Assembly: GCA_025526995.1 (NCBI GenBank)
Contig: JAHLKG010000002.1
Location: 868,001-932,000, forward strand
Source: Powellomyces hirtus
Lineage: Eukaryota; Chytridiomycota; Chytridiomycetes; Spizellomycetales; Powellomycetaceae
Direction: 5' to 3'
DNA length: 64,000 nucleotides
Below are positions 12,886 to 27,805 of the stretch, piece by piece. Made by a program: the position numbers and the translations under genes. Each line of letters opens with the position of its first letter. Positions within the stretch are counted from its first letter, which is position 1. The notes under the pieces were generated by a model that did not search any database, was not told the origin of the DNA, and was given only the letters and a program-made list of their open reading frames with translations.

Positions 12886-14921
12886 ATGTCGTCCCCTGCT
12901 GCTACGCCCGCTACGACCCCCGCTCCCACAGCCACCGAGGCTGCTCCTGCTCCTGCTCCTGCTCCTGCTACCACCGCCTCTGCGCCCATTGAGGCTGCTC
13001 CTGCTCCCACCGCTGCTGCCCCTACACCAGCCGACCCCGTGCAAACCGTGCAGGTGCAGGAAGTGTCAGCCGACCAAGCGCGTGGCGCAGCAGTACCCAC
13101 CCCAACCAAACCCAAGAAGCCTTCATTCGCAAAGAGACTGTTCTCCATCCTCAAGAACGGTGCCCCAGTTACCCCTCCTGCCTCGTCATCCACTTCCCCA
13201 ACCGCTTCCAGGAAATCTTTGGACGTCAACGCAAAAACCATGTCCGCCACGACCGCAAAAACGCCAGAGATTTTCGTCGGTTCCATCGACCAAGGAACCA
13301 GCAGCTCGCGGTTCATGATCTTCAACCAGAAGGGGGAAATTGTTACCATGCACCAGATGGAGTTCGAGCAGATATACCCACAGGCCGGTTGGTGCGAACA
13401 TGACCCCGAGGTCATCATGGACTCGGTCAACCAATGTATCGCCGAGGTTGCCAAGAAGCTCGAGGCTATGGGTCACTCCATTTCGGATATCAAGGCTATT
13501 GGAATCACGAACCAGCGCGAAACCACCGTTGTTTGGGATAAGATTACCGGCAAGCCCCTTCACCATGCCATCGTCTGGCTGGATGGCCGTACCAAATCCA
13601 CTGTCGCCAAGCTTGTCGAGAAATCCGAGTCCAAGACAACCACCCACCTTCAGCAAAAGTGCGGTCTTCCCTTCTCCACCTACTTCTCGGGTGTCAAGCT
13701 CCGTTGGTTGCTCGACAACGTCGATGCAGTCAAGAAAGCACACGATGAAGGTCGCCTCGCTTTCGGTACAATTGACTCGTGGTTGATCTACAACCTTACT
13801 GGAGGTGTCACCGGTGGCAAACACGTATCGGACGTGACCAACGCATCCCGCACCATGTTTATGAACATCCACACCCTTCAATGGGACGAAGACATCCTCA
13901 AGTTCTTCGATGTCAAGAGGGAGATTCTGCCCGAAATCGTCTCCAGCGCCGAGGAATACGGCAAGGTTGTTGGAGGTCCGCTGGCCGGTCTTCCTCTTGC
14001 AGGCGTAAGTCGTGACTCAAACTTTTGCCCTTTACAAATATGTTTTGAAGACTTACGAATCGTTTTTCTTTTCAGTGCCTTGGAGACCAGCAGGCTGCTG
14101 TTGTTGGTCAGCGCTGCTTCAACCCCGGAGAGGTAAAAAATACCTACGGAACTGGATGCTTTATGTTGTTCAACACTGGAACCGACGCTGTTATCTCCAA
14201 ACACGGTCTCTTGACCACTGTTGGTTACAAGCTGGGCAAGGACGCCGACGCTGTATACGCTCTTGAAGGATCCGTCGCCATCGCTGGTGCTGCCATCAAG
14301 TGGCTCCGCGATAACTTGAAGATGATCGAGTCGGCTGCTGAAATCAACGAGCTCGCCGCCAAGGTTGAAAACACTGGCGGAGTGTACTTTGTTCCTGCCT
14401 TCTCTGGTCTCTTTGCTCCTCACTGGCGTGATGATGCCCGCGGATGCATCGTTGGTCTTACGCAGTATGCCACGCGCGAACACATCGCCCGTGCCACTCT
14501 CGAGGCTGTCTGCTTCCAAAGCAAGGAGGTTTTGGACGCCATGAATGCCGACGCTGGCACTGATCTTGCAATGCTCAAGGTTGATGGTGGTATGACCAAC
14601 TCTGACCTTGGTATGCAGATCCAGGCTGATTTGCTGGGAATCTCCGTTGGTAAGTACCTCGCTCTTTACTATCGCATGGCTGCCCTATGATAGGCCTGAC
14701 TAACTGTCCGTTTATTTCCAGAGCGTCCCGCTATGCGCGAGACAACTGCCCTCGGTGCTGCCTTGGCAGCCGGCCTCACTGTCGGTGTTTGGAAGGATCT
14801 GAATGACTTCGCCGCTGGCGAGAAGCCGGATGTCTTTGAGCCCAAGATTGAAGCCAAGGACCGTGCAGACCGGTACGCTGACTGGAAAAAGGCCGTTGAG
14901 CGGTCATTGAACTGGGTTTAG
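12886..14921 (+). CDS. GUT1: glycerol kinase with Ala/Pro-rich N-terminal extension
   Basis: Phosphorylates glycerol to glycerol 3-phosphate with ATP, the entry step of glycerol use. Three exons: introns 14005-14075 (GTAAGT..CAG) and 14650-14721 (GTAAGT..CAG, splitting a Glu codon). The FGGY-kinase core starts near 13270 ([17 protein letters not shown]). It includes [13 protein letters not shown], the substrate loop [22 protein letters not shown], the YGTGCF motif, [11 protein letters not shown] and the C-terminal DGGMTNSD block. It ends at TAG 14919-14921. The core is full length and intact. Ahead of it are about 130 residues of Ala/Pro/Thr repeats followed by a basic segment ([16 protein letters not shown]), unlike compact bacterial and yeast enzymes. 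This may be a targeting or membrane-association segment; that is inference. The start at 12886 is chosen because the upstream in-frame stretch has no recognisable protein character. Confidence 0.93.
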
Positions 14922-15023
14922 GACACTTGAGATTTCGTCATATTGGACCTCCTACCACAATTTTGCCCCACTTTGTCTTTTGCGTTAATTAGTTCTTTAC
15001 ACTACACAGTATATTCTTGAAAT

Positions 15024-15642
15024 CTAAACGTGCACTTCTGCCAAGAGTTCTTTTGCAGCAACAACTTCCTCGCTGGAAGCAGCTTCTGGTGGAGCGTTTT
15101 TCTACATAGTAAAGTATCAGTCACTCCCTGTGGATTCGAAAACGAAATGGCATCTGTCTCCAGTACCATGAACTTCTCCAGCAGGTCTGACAAGTCTTTG
15201 TGCGCAGTAGCCAGGCGCCTCTTTCCATCCGGCATCATCTGGAACGTTTCTTCCAGAACCTCCTTCTGTTTGCGAATGTCATGTATATCTGCTCCGCTGG
15301 CCACCAGCTTATCTATCCGCTCCTGCTGCTTCACAGCCTCAATGTCGTAGTAAGAGAGATCCTTGCTAATACTGTTACAGAACTGGTCCGTGAGTGTCTG
15401 GCGCCAAAGAAACAAACCTAACATATCCCATTCCAAGACGCAGAGGATCGCCAAACCTACCGCTTGACAGCCCCAGTCTGAGCTTTCAGCTTTTTGAGAA
15501 ACTCTGCAGATGGCTATGTGAAAATGGTCAGTACCGAATCAAGAACTATGAATGGTGCTTCTGATCGCTTCCTTCTCAAACTAAATGCAATTTTGATGCC
15601 GTTGATAGTCTTCGGAAAGGATACCTTGTTGTTACTGAGCAT
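15024..15642 (-). CDS. TBCA: tubulin-folding cofactor A (TBCA), four exons
   Basis: Found by splicing; no long frame shows it whole. Exon 1 is 15642-15625 (MLSNNK), intron 15624-15514. Exon 2 carries AEFLKKLKAQTGAVKR, with intron 15460-15372 (GTAGGT..AACAG). Exon 3 gives ISKDLSYYDIEAVKQQERID and ends LLEKFM before GTACTGGAG. The last exon, after CTATGTAG, is KNAPPEAASS to LLAEVHV with TAG at 15024-15026. The 117-residue product aligns without gaps to the family around TGxVKR....YxxEAxKQQExI and DIxKQxEVLxE....MMPDxxRRL. TBCA is a small three-helix coiled-coil chaperone (usual length about 108) that holds beta-tubulin before dimer assembly. It converges on glycerol kinase, about 100 bp apart. 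Confidence 0.85.
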
Positions 15643-15989
15643 ATCGAGGGACTTCGGACTGAGTAATGGACGGGGATTTCACAACTGATCAAGTAGGAGT
15701 GTGGTGAAGGAAACGCGAGGGCGTGATGGTCCAAGCCCAACCCCAAGCCACACTGGGTGTCCCACTGGACGATAGCAGGACAGTCTTACTCGATGGCAGT
15801 ATTACAAAGTTTACTTGACAGTTCTGCTAACCTGGAGCCTGCTATACGCCACTAAATGAGCAATGAGGGAGGGTCGAACAACGTAACTACTTTCAGAACT
15901 CCAAGCTATGTAGCGTGTACTATAAGAAAGCCTATCTTCGTACTGAGCCCCACTTGCCGCGCGACTGTTGCGTTCCAGGATGGAGAAGA
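15643..15989. other. intergenic region, no gene seen
   Basis: This lies between the TBCA start and the paraoxonase-like stop, both genes on the minus strand. It should contain the TBCA promoter. The open frame here on the minus strand has no protein character and overlaps the neighbour in another frame. Confidence 0.45.
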
Positions 15990-17582
15990 TTACCATGCTG
16001 TCTTGCAAACAACAACCCCACCTGATAATCCAGCGACGAAGCTCTTTTTCAGGTCAGGGACCACTCCTGCTATCGTCATGACAGGTATACGATGGCCATC
16101 GTCGGTGAACACGATCGATGTTTTGTACTTTTTGCCAAAGAACAAGTCGTGGTCGGTGTTGTTGGTAATTTTGGTGACCTGTGAGCGTGTGTGCACGGTT
16201 TTAGCAAAGGGACCCATACTCGGCACTTTCTTGCAACTTACCGCCCCAGGGCATACAGTGGGCCCATCCATCAAAAAGGCAACCAAACATGAGAAGAATT
16301 GGTTCACTCCCGTCACGTAAATGTTCCCAGTACTTGGCTCCACAGATAGGTTATCCGCAGCATGAGGCTGAAATGAAGGTGAGCAGCATCCCAAGACAAG
16401 AAACGCAGCTAAAAAGTCTTACAATAGGTATTGTGTCGACCAATCGGAGCCTGTTGGTTCCTCGTCGCTCATACACGAGAACCTGGGCTCTGCTGTTATC
16501 GCCAACATATATGTGTTTCTGATCCACTGATGCAGCAATTCCATTGGGGTACTCCACTTTGTCCGCAACAACCCTTTGTATGATGTGATGCCATGTTATG
16601 CGCTGTTGTACCGTGCTGATAGGTAGTACTTACTTGGCATTGCCGTCTTTTCCTTTATAAACAATGTGTCCACCTTTCACCCATCCGCTTCTTTCTACTG
16701 CCGTCCATAACTTTGATCTCACGTTGCTCCGGTCGTTTGTCGCGAAGAATGAATGCCGATCGAGGAGCAAGACGTCGTTCGGTGCGGGAAGGAGCTTATC
16801 GTTGCGAAAGGTTTCCAAGTGCCTGGCAGTAGTTGTTTGCAGAGTGTGCTCAAAAATCTCGACAGATGACCCACTTGCGCCGTGGTTCACGGCAGCAATT
16901 AGTAGCTGGTTGGGATCATCCGGGGATGGGACGATGCTGAGACCGTGAGGGTGAAAGGTGGGTGGGAAGTCTTGCAGCTCAAGTCGCGTGACTTTGGATG
17001 ACTTGGAGAACAGTTAGTGTGACCTTTGTACATGATACTTCCTGGACGTCCGCTGGCACATACTTTGAGATCGAGTCTTACAATTCCACCTTTCGGGTTG
17101 AGTGCGGCTTCTGGATCAAATTCCATAACGGCGGGAAACCACTTTTCCCTAACGCTTGTGTCAATCGCACAGGCTTCAGAAGGGATGTCAAGTTAGTCCA
17201 TATGAAGAAGCGTGGAGCTGAACAGGATATAACCTACCAAAGAAGACTTGACCAGTTGGGTAGTGTACGACGCCTTTCTCACATCCTTGCAACAGCGGGT
17301 CTGGTTTTTTTTGTGAAAAAAGACAGCTTGAGTTTGTCGATCATCTGGCTAAATGATGAACATGTCTGTACCATTGAGTACACTGCAGGTATCATGTCTA
17401 GGAACAAGCTCGAACTGCTTTTGCTCGTTTCGCACTCGCCATGCAACCTGACCTACAGCGTAATTTCCGTTAGGCGCCGTTCCCCGGTCGTCAGCTGATG
17501 TATGCAAAATACCTGCAGGATACAGAAGCCCAGTAAGGATGGCCGCGACGACGCACAGTACGGGCGCAATTGGGACAGTCAT
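15990..17582 (-). CDS. paraoxonase/arylesterase-like six-bladed propeller with N-terminal membrane anchor
   Basis: ATG at 17582 is followed at once by a hydrophobic stretch (APVLCVVAAILTGLLYPAG), a signal anchor like the retained signal sequence of animal PON1. The calcium-binding core of the PON family is visible: HPHGLSI and AAVNHGASGSSVEIFEHT (the HG and NH positions), LLPAPNDVLLL (the Asn-Asp metal ligand), VEYPNGIAAS (second Asn ligand) and HAADNLSVEPSTGNIYVTG (Asp-Asn pair). The order and spacing match paraoxonases rather than SMP-30. The protein ends GGVVVCKTAW. About six introns; some exon edges are approximate. Expected activity is calcium-dependent lactone or ester hydrolysis outside the cytosol, inferred from the family. 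It starts about 330 bp from RIO2 in divergent orientation. Confidence 0.75.
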
Positions 17583-19582
<2,000 letters not shown>

Positions 19583-19735
19583 AACTAGATCTAGGTCGCC
19601 TTTTTGATAGTTGTAAATATTTCCAAACCTGGAAAATGAAATCGCACCTCCACTGCTACACGTTTTGTTCAACTTTCTGGGTGATCTTGCCATCTTGCAC
19701 AACGTACACGAAAAGTTAAAGACAAGATTCTCAGG

Positions 19736-22700
19736 ATGCAAAGATTGGCTCCTGGACGGAGATGTGAGGTTGTACTGGATGATCTTCTTGCCGCCGTAGG
19801 CGATGTGACGACATGTACCCCAACTGTTGTGGAGCAGATGCATCGATTTTTCGAGCCAGCGCTGGAGAAGGAAAACATGGGAGTTGTCACCAAGCCACGA
19901 GCTAGCAGGAGGCCAGGGTCACAAAACATCGAAAACTGTGTTTTGGTGGAAACCAGTAAGCCCGGACGTTCGGGGCGTAGCGCAAAGACGAATGGTACGA
20001 AAACTTTGGCCGCGCGGCTCGGCCCTGGTGCGTCAGCGATAGCCCAGCAATGCCTCAAGACGATAGCTACTCTTGTGGCGGCTTCCAGTTCCCTCAAGAC
20101 TGGCGGCTGTAAGCAAAGCAATGATCCGACGTCGTCCGCTGCTTCGAGCGGACGGCCCTTGCCGTGTTCGGCGGGACCAGTTGTCGGTCAGCGTTCGTTA
20201 GAGCGCAAAATCAAAGACAAAACCTGCAGAGCGGAACTTAGCACATCAATTTCAAAGATCAATGACCGTCGGATAGGACGAGTACCCGACATTGATCACG
20301 TCGAATTGCTCACGGACTGTTTCGAAAGTGCCCTGGCCGTGCTCTTTGCTATCGAAGGAGAGATAGACGTGACACTATTCGATATGGAAAGAATGGCATG
20401 CAAGTTTGCTTCTCGTTTAGTCGAATTGCATAAGGTGGGAATCATTTGAACTGAAAATGCCAGCTTTACTTCGGTCAGTTCGTTGTTTTAATTTCGTAAT
20501 TGTAGTGTGATAGAGCAGGACGGATCTTAGCATGGATACATGCTCGTCTCTGGCCCAATGTTGATTCATCCGCTACTCCACAAAAGCAGCTCGGTATCCT
20601 TCCCGTCCATCGCTCGCGACGGCCAGCAGGGCCGGTCTCGAGTGCAAGACCGTCCAAATCCTCTAGCAAGGCGGAATCACCCAGTCATTTCCTTCTGCGC
20701 GCACCTGTTGCGCAAAACACCGGGAGTACCTCGCGTCTGCACTGCGAGTTAACATACATGACTGTAGCCTTGCGATGCTGGCTGGCACACACGGATCGAA
20801 GGGACTTCGTGGTAAGTTTCAGCGGTGCGGATTCCGACCCTCTCCGTACAGTAGGAAGCGCCTACGCCAGCGCTGAACAACTCACGTCTCCCCGAACAGA
20901 GCGTGGATATCCTTTTGATGCAACCGGGTGGAATATATGACAGATGCAAACTCTTGAAACAGTCGGACGTTGCTGGTGGCAGTCAATTTGCTGAAGTGAT
21001 CTTCCGCGCACTTTATCGGGCGGCTCTTTCTGATAAAGGTACCTTTATCACCTTCAGCCCGCATGGGAGAACGAATTCGAGACCTAACCCATACTTCGCA
21101 GAGAATCCATTTCTTGTCCTGAAATTTCGAACCGCGGCATTACAATTCTTCGTCGAATCACCCATTCTTACGGATTCCGCTTTTGCTGAGCAAGCGCTCA
21201 AATTTGGACTGCTCTTTGAGCAAGCTACTTTGAAAGCTGGTAAGGCGTGCTCTATTCTTTTTCCAAGACTGTTTGGACTAACGTTTCACAGATGCAACTA
21301 AGCGATATGACGCTCTACTATCTTACTACGCGGTCATCCTGGTCTTGGCGCAGAGCCTTCTCAGGACGGGAAGAAGGCCTAAAGCCAACATGTGCAAATG
21401 GTGCGAACACTGCATGTCCATAGCAAGAAAGGTACTGCACTACCCTCATTGTATGCGATAAACAACCATTGACAAGGTTGAAGAGTGATAGAAACGATCT
21501 TGTAGCAGCCGCAATGGAATATGTAAAAGTCATTGCCGGATCAAACCCATCGCCAGATATCTGCGATCTCGTTACGACGACATCTTCAAGCTTCACAAAT
21601 CTCGAGGGGTATATTAGCCAACTCCAGAATTCAGGTAATTCCTGTGAGGCGGATACCACTCCTTAATGCAATCTCTATTTTGACTAGTTTCGGCAGAAAG
21701 CGAAGGGTCCTTCAAAAACTCTACCACATCGAGCTTCCAAGCGAGTGTCAACTGCATGCACGCTCAGGCTACGGAAGTTCGCGACTCAAAGTTGGCTGGA
21801 CCCGCTGTACAAACAATCTTGAGAGCGTTTTCACATACTTCGGGGTTACTGTGGAAAGCAACGGAGGACGTTGCCGTGAAAGAAATCGCAACCGGTGTCA
21901 ACGATGCCCATGAGGCTTGGCGCCTGATTCTGCTGGTTACGATAGAATTTCATCAGGCATTAAGCATTTCAATCGAGGTAGGATTCTCAATGCAGGCTCC
22001 CGTACCTTTCTTGATATAAAAGGCTTAACACTACCTGGCAGCGCATTGAATGCGATGACTTGAAACTAGCGTTTGTGAGGCTTGCTCCTACGATGGTTGC
22101 TTTATACAATACACTCGGAAGATTGGAGAACATTCTAAATCCCGGCGATAGCAAGACTTACTTCAACACTCTCGAACGGGCTGTCCAATTATGTGATACT
22201 TGTGGACTCACAGATGCTCTCAAATCGACGGGAAACACATTTTTCTTCCTGGGGGGTCTCCAGTACATGAGAAAACAATGGTCACGCGCGAAGAAGGACT
22301 TTTCCCGCGCATGCGCCCTTCTTTCCCGCATCGTTGAGTGCTCTTCCCCAGAGCCACCAAGTGCTCAGCATGCTGGAGATGTATTACAACTAAGTAAACG
22401 CTATGAATACCTTGCAACCTGTCACTTCAACACTGGAGAACGCCAGGTGCGTGACTATGAGAGTTCGGGCTAGGAATTATCAAATTAATAGCCTTTCGGA
22501 AGACAGGATGCTCTCAGTGCGTTGAAGGAAGCGATGTTGGTCCTTTCGAGGCCAGGCTCAGGGTGCCGGAACGGAGACGACTCAGCTTTATCCTCCAATA
22601 TGCGCATGTTGGTTGACAAACACGTCAAATATCAGATTCTGGGAAGCGACGAAGATTATTTCATCGTGCCAGACCTCCTCGGACTGAAGAATACTATCGA

Positions 22701-25700
22701 GGACCACGCATATCTAAGTGCCCTTGCATGCTATGAATTGGAAGTGCTGGAAGCGATGGCTTCGCCCAACAAGAGCATCAATGCTAGAATGAGGGTCATC
22801 GATTGGCTGCTGGCGGCTTACGAAGAAGTAAGGCATCCCATCAGGAGAGCCAGGATGCTTATTGAGCGCGGAAGACTTCTTCGCTGTTTAAAGAACACAT
22901 CGCACCCTGGCGAATCAAGTGCCATTTCCTGCTTTCAAACAGCGATAGAGATCTTGACGAGGACTGTAAGTTTTCAGCTACTGCTGGCGAGAAGTCGAAG
23001 TTGCCAAACTCTAACAGCAAGCATGATTTGTCAGGCCTCTGAGAGAACGTACGGGGAGGACGCAACGGTGCACTGCCAAAGCGAGAATGACCTGGCAATT
23101 GCATACTCGCTCTTGGGAATGTCACTCAACGAAGAGGACCAATTTGAAGTGAAACCGTTTGCATTAGCTTTGAAGTTATGGAAGAAGCTTTTGAAGCGGG
23201 TCCCTCTGTTTTCCAGTTGTAAGTGACAGCATTGCATTTCCGCATCCGTTGCGTTGATTAACGTAGTTGTTTAGCGCTCAAGATCACTATAAACGAGCCC
23301 AAAGCCAGAGCCTTCTTTCATGATATGAAAGCAACCTTTCAATACATGCGTGAGTTACAGTTTTAAGATGCTAGACGGAGACATGCGCTCATTACACGCA
23401 TTCTCAGAAACCCTGGCCAACTACTTCAAGATGTTGAAACAATCTCTGAACCTTATCATCTGCTCTCGTCTTCTGTTACGTCTCACAACCTTACTCGCTA
23501 CTTGCAAGGAGACTACTCAGCGTACGTTTCCCCACGTGAGCTGGAAGGCTGAATCTGATGCTAACATGGATCACGCGTTCAGTGGCGGCGGTGCAGTATG
23601 CAGAAATCGGTCTTGCCTACCTGACTATGGGATACACGGGACAAGCTGGCGTAGCTCTGGCGCAAAGCCGGGCGTTGATCAAAGTACAGCAGAGCTCAGA
23701 TGACAGCGTATACTGTCAGCTCTGTTATTCTTACTACCTTTGTCACATTGGCAACCTGTTGAAATGGTACGTCCTGTCCAAACAATTGAGGAAAGGAGGG
23801 TGTCTGATACTGTCTCTAATACTCATGCCTTTTTCAATGACAGTGAAAACATGTTTCAAAGCATTCTACCACCTTCTGTCGATTTGAAAGCCATTCTCGG
23901 CACTGATTCGCAGTACACATTTTCGGTTGCTCTCTCGGCCCTTGCTTTCCATATCCGATCGCAACTGTACTTGGGACAGGTGTGGCCGGTTTTGAGGATG
24001 CGGGTGCAGAATTTCTGCTGATGTGCTTACTTTGCAGGGCAAATTGGCACTGGCGATCGGCGACGCAGAACGCTCACTCCGCGTCCTAAATCGTATCTGC
24101 AAAAAGCTGGGGACGTTATCGAATGATGTGGCGGAGCTCACAACCGCCATGGAACAAGTATCAGTGACAGATTCAAAACTGCAAACGACTCAGCGCGTGG
24201 CACCCCAAGCGATTTTGGTAGAATTTGCTCAGTGGCAACTATTGCAGGTAAATTGATTATGTCCATCCTTTCGTTTCGATTCTGTTGCTAATATCCTTCA
24301 GTTGCTACTGGACGTATATATGTGGCTCGGTCAAGTGTACGTATACCGAGGGTCCATAATGGAGGCTGAGCACTTTTATAGCCAAGGATTGCAGCTCGCC
24401 AATGCCGCCCACTCTGAGATTTATAGCGGAGAGTTCCTGCTGTGTTCGTCAGAGATTGCGTATCGTCAGCAACAACTAACAGAAAGCAAGCTGAAGATCG
24501 AGAAAGCCCTCGCTTGTCAACTGAAGGTAACCAATCATTCAGATTTGGACAAAGGCTTTCTAGTCGTCTAATGGCTATCTCAGGTCACCCCAGACATTGC
24601 CGTTCGTGATGTCGTCCTGTGCAAACTGCATCGAGGAAATTTGCAACTGCGAGCCGACGAGAATGAGGATGCGCTGACACTTTTTGGGGAGGCCGAGGTC
24701 CTCCTGGACGAGGCTATGTCGCAACGTGTTATTGCCCAATTGGAGGAGCGAGACATTGGGTATGCGTGATTGGACGATGAAGATTGCCCTCGCCGAATCG
24801 TGTTGATTTTCATGTTGCATGTGATAGGGGCGAAGAGACTCCCCAAGAATCTCGACAAGCTCCTGCGCATGTACCGACAAAGGTGACAAGAAAAACGGTG
24901 GTCAAGAAAGTGGCACGTAGTGCACCTACCAAGCGCGCACCCGTGAAGTCTCCTCCTCCCTTGGACAAGCAGGTTCCCTCGGATGAGTTCGAATGCTTCA
25001 TTCTTTCGGACATCAAAGTTGACGTCTTTTCGGCTACTGGTATTTAACATCTGAGTTGGCCCATGCGGTTAAACTTCTTCGCTAAACCATTTCCGTAGCA
25101 TCCGGTCTGTGCAAGCTGGGCCGATTCGATGAAGCCGAAAAAAAGCTTGTCGAGGGAAATGCGTTGGAACATACCGGTTCTCACCAGGTGCGAGTTCACC
25201 GAATCCTTCCGCTTGTATAACGAGCTAATTTTCTTTTAGATGGAATATGCCGTCACAGCAGCGCAGCTAAAGTTTCACAAATTGATGGCAGCGCTTCGAA
25301 GCAATCCTCTCTTATCAATATTCTCTGAATCCGGTACATACTAGCAACGATTTGAATCTACCAATCCGCTTATTAACGCTCTGTTCAGCATTCTCACTAC
25401 CTTGGAACGTCCCAAAGCGAGTCACTGATAGTCTCAAGCAAACCAAACAGCAGAAGGCCAAAGTCGCTCTTCACAATAGCATCACGAATGTTGTCGAACA
25501 GTTCATAGATACATTCGGGATGTTGTTGCCACACGGCTCATCCCATCTTATCCATCAAATATGTCATGGGATAGCGTTTCTGAATGTTGCGCAAGCGTAT
25601 TTGACATACGGATGCGATGAGAAGGATGCTGAACAATTGGCATGGACATCAATTTCGTATCTCGGTGAGGCTTAAATTGACGTGGCCCGACACATACTTT

Positions 25701-27699
25701 TGGTTACTTACGCCCTGCATATAGAACTTTCAAAAGGGCTGACCTTTAAGCGTGAAATGCTCGCATACCTTTGTGAAAAGGTGAAACGGCAAGACAGAAA
25801 AGCAGATAGCCTGAAGTGGCCATCCAATAACGCAATACCAGACACGAAGGAGGCCCCAGAATCCGTAGAAGAGAAGCTTTATGATCTTCATCTCAGTGAC
25901 GCGAATGTGTCCCCAGACGAGTACATCCGCAATATTGTTGCAATGCTGCCATCAAATTGGATCGTGTGCAGTATATCACTTGACTTACTACGCGACGACT
26001 TGTTCCTGACCCGACTTCAGAAAGGACATGCCCCAGTCATTGTTCGATTACCACTGCAACGTCAAGCGATGCGGAATATGGACGATAGCGGGCTCTCCTA
26101 CGCGGCTGTGGTTGCAGAGCTGCAGGAAATCCTGGACGCAAGCAATGCTACTACAAGAGATTCTGCAGCTTGTTCATCGAAAGCTGAGAAGAAGCGATGG
26201 TGGAAGACAAGACAAGAACTGGACGAGCGAATGAAAGCCTTACTCGCTCAAGTGGAGACGTCCTGGTTAGGAGCTTTCAAGGTATGAGACGTCATCATTT
26301 GTATGCATCCAATGATCTTTGTGATAACACATCTTCCCTTAAGGGGTTGCTTGCAACGGACAATTTCAACTCCAACAATGACATCGCGGCTGCCCTGAAA
26401 TCGTTTGGAGACTCTTTGAAAAAGATTGTCTACGAAGCGGTCGGAAAGAAGTCTTCAAGAGCAAAGCGTCCCGCAATGCTGGAGATCGATCCGGAGCTCT
26501 GCCGGATGCTGTTACGTTTGGGACTGGATCCAGAATATGACGACGTAGAAGATGCCTTATTCTACATGATGGACGCCTACCAGTTTAGTGGAGTGGGGAT
26601 TGATTACGATGAGATAAACCTTGATGGGGTATGTATCAGTCTCGTTTCTTTGCCGCTTTCCGTGCCGCAAGTAATTCATGCCTTGTGTTCCAGTTGGTCG
26701 ATGAGATGCGCGATGCGCATGCGGAATTCTATCGGGCATACAATCAGCTGAAGAAGCAGGCTGATGAACACGCGGAGTTGCAGCAGCACATTATCTTAAT
26801 CCCAGATAAGCATCTACTCATGTTCCCATGGGAAAGCATACCCATCCTGCGTAAAGAGGCGGTCTGTCGCCTGCCCTCCATCTTTTTCCTGAAGAACACA
26901 CTCGCATCTCAGCGATTTGAGGGTGAAGACGGGGAACTTACTGCCGACCGTCAGAACGCATATTACATGCTAAATCCGAGTGGAGACCTCACCAAAACTG
27001 AATCCACTTTCAAGCCCTTCGTCACAAGGTACAGCGGACAGGGATCCCAAACGCGAGGGATTGTACTAATGCACATCATATTATTGGTGAAGCCACGAGA
27101 GTTGGACCGGGCTGATAGGTGAAGCTCCCACGGAGGATACTTGTGCTCTCGCATTGGAATCCAAAGATTTGTACATGTAAGTTGGACGACAGAATGTTCG
27201 CGGTGTTTGGTCTGGGGGCTGACCGAGTATGTGTACACTCTCGCTAGCTATTTCGGACACGGAGGAGGGGAACAATTTATACGCGGACATCGCATACGCG
27301 GTTTGAAAAGCTGTGCGGTCGCTCTCCTGCTTGGATGCAGCAGCGGATGTCTCAAACCGGCCGGCGAGTTTGACCCATCCGGGACACCAATAAGTTACAT
27401 ATTGGGTGGAAGGTGCGCCCGACCTGCAATCTAATCGCAATGAGCTGGGTTCCTCACTCTCCTTTCATTTTCTTAGTCGAGCGGTGGTCGCAAACTTGTG
27501 GGATGTCACTGACGGGGACATTGATAGATTCAGCCACAAAATGTTCGATGAATGGGACCTGGGCGGAGATAGTGAAGTTGGACCGGGATCTAGGCGATCC
27601 ATTGACGAGGCGGTCATGCGAAGTCGCGATGTATGCAAGCTGAAGTATTTGACAGGAGCAGCTCCAGTTATCTATGGACTACCGGTGTATTTACGGTGA
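19736..27699 (+). CDS. ESP1: separase (separin), caspase-like cohesin protease
   Basis: A large gene with about 20 short introns, read from ATG 19736 (MQRLAPGRRCEVVLDDLL) to TGA at 27699. The first about 6.5 kb encodes helical, TPR-like material typical of the separase N-terminal arm (for example ALKSTGNTFFFLGGLQYM, SEIYSGEFLLCSSEIAYRQQ). A Lys/Pro-rich, probably disordered basic linker sits near 24870-24970. The C-terminal protease domain is clear: LIPDKHLLMFPWESIPILR, WTGLIGEAPTEDTC, the catalytic His in DLY(I)YFGHGGGEQFIRG (27230-27285, split by an intron), the catalytic Cys in ALLLGCSSG (near 27335) and VVANLWDVTDGDIDRF. An intron from GTGCGCC (27412) to CTTAG (27475) joins YILGG to SRAVVANLW. 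Both catalytic residues are kept. Separase cuts the Scc1/Rad21 cohesin subunit at anaphase. Exon limits in the N-terminal half are approximate. Confidence 0.88.
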
Positions 27700-27805
27700 A
27701 TGTGAATTGGAATACCAGACGTTACATCTTATTTGGATGGTCAGCAAAGACTACCATTGGAGAGTAAATTGGGGTGCCTGGTCAGTCCTCTGAATGGTTT
27801 TTAAC

